Positions 54,385 through 62,869 of a DNA stretch of 64,000 nt are shown one piece after another; within the stretch, counting starts at the first letter, position 1, and the number at the start of each line of letters is the position of its first letter. Below the pieces are notes generated by a model. The model saw only the letters and a program-made list of their open reading frames with translations. It had not been told where the DNA came from and searched no databases. The DNA is from Fagopyrum homotropicum (taxonomy: Eukaryota; Streptophyta; Magnoliopsida; Caryophyllales; Polygonaceae). The stretch spans positions 14,786,001 through 14,850,000 of the forward strand of contig BSWB01000008.1 in the NCBI GenBank assembly GCA_033239125.1. The letters are read 5' to 3'. Position numbers and translations under genes: made by a program.

Positions 54385-57300
54385 ATGAGTAAGCTGCATA
54401 TTAACATACCATTCATTGATGCTATTGTAGGTATACCGGCTTATGGCAAGTTCTTGAAGGAGCTCCTCTCCAACAAGAGGAAGCTAGAAGACTTCGGTGA
54501 GGTCAAGATGAGTTCAGATTCTTCGGACCTCATCAAGACCATGAAAGAGAAAATGCCCCCAAAGCTGAAGGATCCGGGGTCATTTTGCATTCCCATTGGA
54601 GTGGGAGATGTCACATATGACGCTTTATGTTACTTAGGCGCAAGTGTGAGCATGATAACACTTGCATTGTGTAGGAAGATCGGTTTAGGCGACCCTAAAC
54701 TGGTGAAGATGACGTTATACATGGCGGATCGATCCATCACTCGCCCCGTCGGTATTGTAGAAGACGTCCCGGTCAAGCTAGGTAAATTCTTTGTTCCCAT
54801 TGATTTCGTCGTGCTTGACATTCCTGCAGATAGTCCGGTCCCGATCATACTCGGAAGACCGTTTCTTGCAACTTCCGGCTGCATAGTCGATTGCAAGAAT
54901 GGTAGACTCGCTTTTGACATAGGAGAAGAGAAAGTAGAGTTCGTTCTTTCCACTCTAGTGAAGGAGCCAATCTTTGATGAGGATATTTACGATATCCAAG
55001 ATGAAGAAGGGTTGTCTAGAGAGGAGGTAAGTGCGATTCTCTTCAACGATCCTTTACAAAAAGTTATCACTATGAGTCTAACCAATGTAGGGGAAGATGA
55101 AGAGTGCAATGAGGCAATTGAAGCCTTAGAAGCACAAGAAGAGATGCATGAAGAGGAGTTTGAGAAACTCCACGATGAGGCTGAGAATGTCAGAATCCAC
55201 GGTCATACTCTGTATTCCACGACCGTGGATTCCACAACCAAAATCATGCCTCATTCCAGGGGGTTATACGGCCGTGGAGAAGATGTGACAACCGTATTTC
55301 CCTTCCACGCCCTAAACCACGGCCGTGGAGGACAAGATCCACCCGTAATTTTGGCCGTGGAAGAGAGTGATCGAGACATTTCTTCGACTTCTTCCGATTC
55401 TTCTCCAACACACTCATCACCCTTAGAAACTTCTAAGGAGACATCGGATGCTTCTCAAGGATCGTTGGAAGCTCCAAAAACAATGGAACTCAAACCACTT
55501 CCTACTCATCTAAGGTACGCTTTTCTAGGATCTAATTCTACCTTTCCGGTTATTGTTAGTTCCGATCTAAGCATAGATGAACATGAACAGCTCATGATTG
55601 TCCTTAAGAAACATAGAAAAGCTATAGGCTATACTATTGAGGACTTAGTAGGAATTAAACCCTCCCTATGCATGCATAAGATACTAATGGAGGAAGACTT
55701 CAGAACTTCGAGACAACCTCAAAGGCGGTTGAATCCGACCATGAAGGAGGTTGTCAAGAAGGAAATTCTTAAACTTCTTGATGCAGGTATCATCTATCCT
55801 ATCTCCGATAGTAAGTGGGTGAGTCCAGTTCAAGTAGTTCCGAAGAAGGGAGGAATGACGGTCATCACGAACAAGAACAACGAACTCATTCCTACCCGAA
55901 CCGTGACTGGATGGCGGATGTGCATAGACTACCGCAAGCTCAACAACGCAACACGGAAGGACCATTTTCCATTGCCATTCATTGATCAAATGCTTGAAAG
56001 GTTAGCGCAACATTCACATTTTTGCTACCTTGACGACTATAGTGGTTTCTTTCAGATTCCGATACATCCGGACGATCAGGAGAAGACCACATTCACATGC
56101 CCGTGGGGTACGTTTGCTTATAGGAGAATGCCATTCGGGCTTTGCAACGCCCCAGCCACCTTCCAACGGTGCATGATGGCCATCTTCTCCGAATACGTAG
56201 AGGAAATCATGGAAGTCTTCATGGACGACTTCTCCGTATACGGTTCCTCTTTTAACGATTGCCTTTCTAACCTTTCTCTTGTTTTGCAAAGGTGTGAAGA
56301 CACTAATCTAGTTCTTAATTGGGAGAAGTGTCAATTCATGGTTAAGGAAGGAATCGTATTAGGTCACTTAGTCTCTAGTAGAGGGATAGAATTAGACAAA
56401 GCTAAGATAGAGACCATAGAGAAACTTCCTCCCCCAATTTCGGTGAAAGGGATAAGAAGTTTCCTAGGACATGCTGGATTTTATAGACGTTTCATCAAGG
56501 ACTTTTCTAAGATATCAAAACCTCTCACTAATCTATTGATGAAGGATGCGGTTTTTGAGTTTTTGCAGGAATGTTTAGATGCGTTCAACACCATTCAGCA
56601 AGCTCTAATCTCAGCACCTATTATCCAACCTCCGGATTGGACTCTACCCTTTGAGATTATGTGCGACGCTAGTGATGTAGCTATTGGAGCTGTTCTTGGA
56701 CAACGAAAGGAAGGGCGAACCCATGCCATATACTATGCTAGCAAGACGCTAGATGAAGCGCATCTCAACTACGCCACTACCGAGAAAGAGTTTTTAGCCA
56801 TTGTCTATGCTATTGACAAGTTTCGCTCTTATCTTGTAGGTGCAAAGGTGATTGTCTACACGGATCATGCTGCGATCCGGTACCTCCTTGCGAAGAAAGA
56901 TGCGAAACCAAGGCTGATTAGATGGATTCTTCTCCTACAAGAATTCGATCTTGAGATCCGCGACAAGAAAGGTTCAGAAAATTCTGTTGCGGATCATTTG
57001 AGTCGTCTAACACATCTAGAGGACGACCATCTAGCCATTGATGACTCCTTTCCAGACGAACACCTACATATCATAGAGGAGTGCATCAACGTGATCTCCA
57101 AAGGTAACGGACCATGGTTTGCTGATTTTGTTAACTATTTGGTTTGCCAGGAGATACCGCCCGGACTATCCTACGCACAAAGGAAGAAGTTCTTCAAGGA
57201 CGTCCGGGAATACTATTGGAACGAGCCTCTCCTCTTTAAGAGAGGTCCGGATGGCATCATTCGGCGATGTGTGCCGGAAGATGAGATGCAAAGTGTCATC

Positions 57301-58389
57301 CGTCATTGTCATTCACTACCTTGTGGAGGACACGCTAGTTCGAACAAGACTAGCGCAAAGGTATTGCAATCTAGATTCTTTTGGCCTACTTTGTTTAGAG
57401 ATGTGCAATCCTTTGTTTCTTGCTGTGATGCTTGTCAAAGAACAGGCAATATTTCTAGAAGGAACGAGATGCCCCTCAACAACATCCAAGAGGTGGAGAT
57501 TTTCGACGTTTGGGGAGTCGATTTCATGGGACCATTCTCATCTTCTTGTGGAAACCAATACATACTATTGGCGGTAGACTACGTTTCTAGATGGGTGGAA
57601 GCAATCGCCTCTCCCACAAATGATGCCATGGTGGTGGTCAAGTTCTTCAACAAGACCATATTCCCGCGATTTGGGACGCCAAGGACGATCATTAGTGATG
57701 GAGGTTCTCACTTCATAGCCCGTCGCTTTGAAGCTCTTCTAGCTAAGTATGGGGTTACTCACAAGATCGCTACCCCTTACCATCCACAAACAAGTGGACA
57801 AGTTGAGATCTCAAATAGGGAGATCAAAGGAATTTTAGAGAAGACGGTTTCAAGGACTAGGAAGGATTGGTCCTTGAAGCTTGATGATGCATTATGGGCG
57901 TACCGGACTGCATACAAGACTCCCATAGGAACTACACCATACAACCTTGTGTATGGGAAGTCTTGTCACTTGCCGGTAGAGTTGGAGCCCAAAGCGTTTT
58001 GGGCTATCAAGTGGCTGAATTTCGGCATGAAGGAAGCGGGAGAGAAGCGTCTCCTAGACATCAATAAGCTGGATGAACTCCGCTTGAACGCCTATGAAAA
58101 CGCCAAGATCTATAAGGAAAGAGCAAAGTGTTGGCATGATAAGCATATCATTCCAAAGGACTTCAAAGAAGGAGATCAAGTTCTCCTCTTCAATTCAAGA
58201 CTTCGCCTCTTTCCAGGTAAGCTTAAATCCCGTTGGACCGGACCTTTTCTAATTAAGCGTATTTTCCCCCATGGTGCAGTTGAAGTATGGGATGAAGCGA
58301 GCGGAAGTTTTAAGGTGAACGGTCAACGACTCAAGAAGTACACGCCGGAACTCCAAGCTGAGGAGTTTGCGCCTACCGCACTCGAATAA
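54385..58389 (+). CDS. pol: Protease-RT-RNase H-integrase polyprotein of A4
   Basis: The longest open frame of the window, 1334 codons. Protease is at residues about 60-185, but the active-site Asp is changed (LCYLGASVSMI versus LCD in A3). A variable linker at about 260-330 is encoded by motif A4 copies. RT is at about 430-690 (GWRMCIDYRKLNNATRKDHF, FGLCNAPATFQRCM, catalytic FMDDFSVYG). RNase H is at about 750-870 (FEIMCDASDVAIGAVLGQ, YTDHAAIRYLLAKK, ADHLSRL). Integrase is at about 900-1310: zinc-binding (CHSLPCGGHASSNKT, CCDACQRTGN), a triad in WGVDFMGPF, IISDGGSHF and QVEISNRE, then FKEGDQVLLFNSRLRLF and KVNGQRLKKY. No chromodomain. RT and integrase look catalytically complete; only the protease is visibly dead. 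Confidence 0.93.
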   Translation: MSKLHINIPFIDAIVGIPAYGKFLKELLSNKRKLEDFGEVKMSSDSSDLIKTMKEKMPPKLKDPGSFCIPIGVGDVTYDALCYLGASVSMITLALCRKIGLGDPKLVKMTLYMADRSITRPVGIVEDVPVKLGKFFVPIDFVVLDIPADSPVPIILGRPFLATSGCIVDCKNGRLAFDIGEEKVEFVLSTLVKEPIFDEDIYDIQDEEGLSREEVSAILFNDPLQKVITMSLTNVGEDEECNEAIEALEAQEEMHEEEFEKLHDEAENVRIHGHTLYSTTVDSTTKIMPHSRGLYGRGEDVTTVFPFHALNHGRGGQDPPVILAVEESDRDISSTSSDSSPTHSSPLETSKETSDASQGSLEAPKTMELKPLPTHLRYAFLGSNSTFPVIVSSDLSIDEHEQLMIVLKKHRKAIGYTIEDLVGIKPSLCMHKILMEEDFRTSRQPQRRLNPTMKEVVKKEILKLLDAGIIYPISDSKWVSPVQVVPKKGGMTVITNKNNELIPTRTVTGWRMCIDYRKLNNATRKDHFPLPFIDQMLERLAQHSHFCYLDDYSGFFQIPIHPDDQEKTTFTCPWGTFAYRRMPFGLCNAPATFQRCMMAIFSEYVEEIMEVFMDDFSVYGSSFNDCLSNLSLVLQRCEDTNLVLNWEKCQFMVKEGIVLGHLVSSRGIELDKAKIETIEKLPPPISVKGIRSFLGHAGFYRRFIKDFSKISKPLTNLLMKDAVFEFLQECLDAFNTIQQALISAPIIQPPDWTLPFEIMCDASDVAIGAVLGQRKEGRTHAIYYASKTLDEAHLNYATTEKEFLAIVYAIDKFRSYLVGAKVIVYTDHAAIRYLLAKKDAKPRLIRWILLLQEFDLEIRDKKGSENSVADHLSRLTHLEDDHLAIDDSFPDEHLHIIEECINVISKGNGPWFADFVNYLVCQEIPPGLSYAQRKKFFKDVREYYWNEPLLFKRGPDGIIRRCVPEDEMQSVIRHCHSLPCGGHASSNKTSAKVLQSRFFWPTLFRDVQSFVSCCDACQRTGNISRRNEMPLNNIQEVEIFDVWGVDFMGPFSSSCGNQYILLAVDYVSRWVEAIASPTNDAMVVVKFFNKTIFPRFGTPRTIISDGGSHFIARRFEALLAKYGVTHKIATPYHPQTSGQVEISNREIKGILEKTVSRTRKDWSLKLDDALWAYRTAYKTPIGTTPYNLVYGKSCHLPVELEPKAFWAIKWLNFGMKEAGEKRLLDINKLDELRLNAYENAKIYKERAKCWHDKHIIPKDFKEGDQVLLFNSRLRLFPGKLKSRWTGPFLIKRIFPHGAVEVWDEASGSFKVNGQRLKKYTPELQAEEFAPTALE
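55193..55380. repeat. Motif A4 array inside the pol frame
   Basis: GAATCCACGGTC (55193-55204) pairs with GACCGTGGATTC (55221-55232) as perfect 12-bp arms. TACGGCCGTGGAG (near 55267), CCACGGCCGTGG (near 55318) and GGCCGTGGAA (near 55352) follow. The array encodes the protease-RT linker without breaking the frame. A3 carries motif A copies in the same linker (35780-35885). Confidence 0.85.
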
Positions 58390-59218
58390 GTGCGAGAATC
58401 GTCTAGCTACGGACCTTAAACAAAGCGCTTCTTGGGAGGCAACCCAAGGTATTGCATTTTTGTTTTTATTTTCGATTCATAGCTTAGTTTAGTATAGACG
58501 TCTTTGCTTTGTTTTTGCCTCGATTTCTTCCGGTATGTTCGTGTTTTTGGATGTAGGACCAATGGAAAAGGAAAAGAGGAGGATGATGTTGAAGAAGAGT
58601 GACGAAATTTGGACTTTGGAGCTTTACAGAGGGTTCCACGGTCTAAATTACGGTCGTCATAGCTACAGTGGCCGTAATTTCCAAAAGCCTTTGAAAAATC
58701 ACCAAAACCACGGTTCCGTACACTTCCACGGCCGTGGAACACCCCGACAGACCGTGATTTTCAAAATTTTGCCTGCAACTATATAAGCCACATTCTTCAC
58801 AAATTCATCCCAAAAATCCCTCTTTCCACGACCTAAGTGCCGAAACCCCACGACCCCCTCTCAAATCTTCGTTTCCTAATCGTTTTCAACGATTCTTCTT
58901 CCCAAACTGCAGAAAATTCAACCACAAACAAGATCCAAGCGACGAATCGAACGGAAATTCACCAACAAATGCGCATTTCGGATTTTTCAATCCGAAAAAG
59001 AGGTTTTCCTTTCCCTTCTTGATTCTTGCTGATTCGGTTGTTTTTGTTAGAGATTTTTAGGAAGAACTGATTGAGATTTGAGGAAATTAGACTAGGACAG
59101 CCTATTGTGGAGATTGATTGTGAATTTGCTGAGATTTGTGATTTTTTGATACGAATCACGGTCTCTGGGTAAATTACGGCCGTGGTTTGCTGAAGAACAG
59201 ACCGTAATTTTGAGCAGA
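58390..59218 (+). other. A4 pol-env spacer with motif A4 copies
   Basis: Non-coding. It starts with the CTTGGGAGGCAACCCAAGG block shared with A3. Motif copies: CACGGTC/ACGGTCGT near 58635-58660, perfect TTCCACGGCCGTGGAA at 58724-58739, ATCACGGTC and TTACGGCCGTGG at 59156-59188, the last about 30 bp before the env-like ATG. A TATA-like ACTATATAAGCC is at about 58778, a possible promoter for the env-like gene (weak inference). Confidence 0.65.
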
Positions 59219-59638
59219 ATGGATTTCGTGAGAAGAGTTTCAGGGAGGATAAAAGAGAAAAAGAATGAGCAGAATAAGAAGAGGAAGGATAATCCCTCCT
59301 CCTCCTCATCCTCTAGGGCACCACCACCCTCTTCACCTTCACCTCCATCCTCACCTTCACCTCCATCTTCACCCCCTCACCCTAGGGTCCCGACCATACA
59401 CGACGACCATCTTGCTGCACTTGATAGGATCAAGGAGAGGCCAGTGATTGGCCCTAGATATTTGTTATTGGAGGATCTAACTCCTCTCAACATTGTTGAT
59501 GACCTTACCTGGCTCTTAGATAGAGCCGGATTAGTTGTCTTCTCGGCTATCCGAGAAGACGGATATGAGGAGATTACACGGGAGGTTGTGATGTCCTTTG
59601 AGCACAGCCACGTCGATAGGACCGTCTCTTTCCGCCTT
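59219..59638 (+). pseudogene. Env-like gene of A4, cut by A6
   Basis: The ATG at 59219 (MDFVRRVSGRIKEKKNEQNK) opens a basic N-terminus with a Ser/Pro repeat (PSPPSSPSPPSSP), then VPTIHDDHLAALDRIKERPV and a folded-looking stretch (LTWLLDRAGLVVFSAIRED) up to the A6 insertion. IHDDHLAALDRI matches IHERHEADFDRI in A3, so it is the same Athila post-pol gene. The basic, Ser/Pro-rich head looks like a nuclear or nucleic-acid-binding tail rather than a signal peptide; that reading is inference. Codons after 59638 belong to A6. Confidence 0.8.
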
Positions 59639-61389
59639 TGTTCGCTCCAAACGTTGTGTGCAAGCTTTAAATTTATAACCCTAGACTTAAGCTTAAAACA
59701 AGGATGCGAACCCGCAGTGTACGGGTCAATCGTAGTAAAAGCAAGAAAATTCCAGGGGTCGATCATAGGGACTCGGTGAAACAAAGTCAATACGGTGTGC
59801 TTATGTCAATACTAACCACAAGAGCGATTAACACAATCAAAGATGAATACGAAGTCAAAAAACCAAACATGCAATTCTAGGGATTTAAGCATCTAGTTGT
59901 GGTTCCAACTCAAGATCTATAGATAAGCGGACAAAGCTGAGATTTTTGCGTGGGGAAGGTGTTTCTAAAGTGGAGTAGATCACCGGGTAAGTCTCACTAC
60001 ACACTAATCGTAAACCGTAACTCCTATTACCGGGTAAGTCTCAAGGAATCAAGATAAAGAATTATAACCTCAAACTAACACACCATCTAAGGGAATAGAA
60101 TCAACCTTTACCGGGTAAGTCTCAGGCTAACTCACAAAGATGGGATGGAAGCACACTCAAACCCCAATAAAGGATAAACCTTTATTACCTACACTTATGA
60201 TCGTTGGTACACAAACTAAGGAATTACCGGGTAAGTCTCATCCTAAGCTTGCTTTGAACTAGGGAAGGTGTAATAAGAATAGGATTTGGCAAACTCTAAC
60301 ACTTAACTCTCAGTCTAGGATCAGATAAGTCACCTCGATCAGCCAGTTTCCACCCCGGCCGAGATGTTCATTGACTGAACGAGATGCTTAGGGTTAAAGT
60401 TAAAGACTCGAACTTTCAGGATCCTACTGGAATCTAAGATTATTCTATCATTGTTTTTCCCACAACCTTCAGCCAATCACCCTAGAATCACACAAGGAAA
60501 TTAGCCACTCATCATCATTATGAAAGTATTAAAATATATGGAAGAAAGTGAATATTTGAACAAAGAAGAATTTAATGAAAAGACTTCAATAATTGAATCA
60601 AATATCACAATAAAACGTTCCTTGGATGGCAATCCAACAAGACAAGACAACAAGTGAGGGAATTGAAGACAATCTTACAAAACCCTCCAAAGAGCTATAA
60701 AAGCTATGATCTTCAATCTTCCTTCAACCTTCAAAAAGGTTCTTCGAATCTCTCCCAACTGGAGTGTGATGCTGCAGCTGCGTATTTTTCTGGTGTAAGT
60801 GGCTTGTATGCGAGATCTCCTCGTAAGCAAGATATCGGATTTGTGAAAATACAACCCTTTTTATAGGAAAATAACCCTCCAAAGATAATATATCTTAGCA
60901 AGATCTTTTTCCATAAAAATAGGTAAAATATAAGATCTTCTTCCTTCCAGGAGCCAAGCCCAAAAATATAAGATCACTTTCCAATTTTAAAAGATCTCAG
61001 CCAAGAATAAAATATTCTCGTCGCGTCCTAGGTGTTCGCTTCGGTCGAGTCGGCGTCTCTGGATCACCTCGGTCGAGGTGAATCTCTGGTCAACCGAGGT
61101 GAGTCACAACTGAATGCGAAATCTCTCAAAACTGGTCCAAAGTAAATCTTTAATCCATGGCTATGCTTCCTGGATGTAGCTCCAAATGACTCATGACTCC
61201 TTTTGCTCCTTTTTGATGCAAAACGTACCAAATTACCTGCAATTACAACAAAACTAGGTGTAGACCTCGATCCTCGCAAAGGTAGATGAAATGGTAGTAT
61301 AATCACATATTATACATGCTAACATGCAGATTATTAAAGATAAAACGTCCAAACAAACCCCAAAATATAGACTATAATTCATGCTATCA
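59639..61389 (-). repeat. 3' LTR of A6
   Basis: 1751 bp, TGTTCGCTCC...ATGCTATCA, an A-family LTR. It holds four ACCGGGTAAGTCTCA copies (59982-60246) and motif A copies at 60328-60365 and 61040-61100. It is followed directly by a polypurine tract, so it is a real 3' LTR and not a solo one. Confidence 0.93.
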
Positions 61390-61403
61390 AAATACCCCTT
61401 ACT
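61390..61403 (-). promoter_or_regulatory. Polypurine tract of A6
   Basis: The minus strand reads AAGTAAGGGGTATTT, followed by the LTR start TGATAGCATG. It also shows the family A 3' end, which A3 lacks in this window. Confidence 0.8.
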
Positions 61404-62869
61404 TAGCCCTTGCTTGTTCCCAAGCAAGTTCCTCATATAGAAGACAAGGTAGAATGGATTATAGGGCATAAAAATCAATGAAAAAGTCTTTCAAAAACAT
61501 TTTATGGTGTGCAACTACCATAGATCACTCTAAGAGAGTACTTCCTGGAATTTAAAAACTCAACATGATCAAAACATTTTATAAATATAGGAAAGTTGTT
61601 CATCTTTGCGTAAAATCATAGAATGCATAATAAATCATAATTATCAAAATTAATCATGTATAATCCGATTTAAACCGCTAAGTCAATCAACAAGCTCAAG
61701 GTCTCAAGGGCTTCCCAAAAGAAAGGTCAAGAAACGTGTAGGGTAGGGATGTATGTAAGGTAATGTGGTGCTAGAATCCGGAAAAGGATGAACTTCACCT
61801 TCACTTTGACTTGCAATATCTTCCACCAATAAGCTTTGCTTATTTCACACTTTTTCTTTTTACTTTACTTTTTGGGATGCATGGACAGAGGTGCACAATA
61901 ACCGAAGCCTAGGAAATCTGCAATCATCAATTTCTCGAGATGCATCAAACCCTTGATGCAAATACCATGACCCGTTAGGAATATCGCTCAATCCGACTTG
62001 GGCAAGACACAAACACCCGGCTATGTGAATGGTGCCGAGTTACTCATCTTCATGATTGACTTCCCCAAACCTATTATTGCTTTCTAACACTTTCACTTCC
62101 AGCTACTTCTCAACTTTACTTCACTTGCTTTCACCACTTTGCTTGCTTCCAAATTCCCGGATAGGTAAAGGAAGGCAAAATGTATATGAGGGGCTAAGCA
62201 TGATCAAGAAGAAGAAGAAGAGAATGAATTGCCTTGGTCTTTCCAAGAAGAAAGTGAGAGAACTTAACCTGCGGTGTCAACCTTCAAATTCAACATAATT
62301 TGGATAAAAACAAAGTATTAAACATGCCAATAATTTCAAACAAAACATTTAGCAACTTAAACATATTATAAAACCTTTCAAACACATAAAGAATTTAAAA
62401 CCAGTAGGTAAACAGAATCTTCACTGAGATCATATCCAGATAAGTAACACAAAAAAAATCGTTTTCGAAAACTCTCAGTTAACACACCTCGGTCGAGGTG
62501 TTCTTGGCTCAACCGAGGTGAAATGCCTCGTTTGGCCAGAATCTCCCCGGTCGAGGTAAAAAAAATTTTTTTAAACCATTTTTTTTTCGGTTTCGACGTT
62601 TTTCTCAATCAAATAACCTGTAGGTATGCATGTAATATCAGATAATCATATAAAGGCAACTGAAGCATAAATATGAAAATATCCGATAAATAAAGTGTCA
62701 TACATCAAAAGGTAGTCGAATAAATACATCACGTAGTCAGATAAGTACAAACACCCCATACTTGGGACACACTGTCCCAGTGGGTCAAATAAAAAGTCTA
62801 ATCATGAGAGTACTCACCGGATAAATGGCCGAACTGCATAAAAGAAAATAAAGAAAATCCTGTAGCTCC
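61404..62869 (-). other. A6 3' untranslated region
   Basis: No gene is recognised. It contains a palindromic motif A copy ACACCTCG-GT-CGAGGTGT at 62484-62501, a further copy AACCGAGGTG (62511-62520) and CCCCGGTCGAGGT near 62548, plus A/T-rich runs. Small open frames here lack homology. The region between 61900 and 62050 resembles the B1 tail in part. Confidence 0.65.

Larger units (their letters stand above)
50602..59638 (+). mobile_element. Athila-type element A4 (left part)
   Basis: A plus-strand element inserted in the D 5' LTR after TTGAG (50597-50601). It has the 5' LTR (50602-52394), primer site, gag, a nearly intact pol and the beginning of an env-like gene, cut at 59638 by A6. It is related to A3 in proteins but has a different LTR and a different palindromic motif (CCACGGCCGTGG). 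The 3' LTR lies outside the window. Confidence 0.9.
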
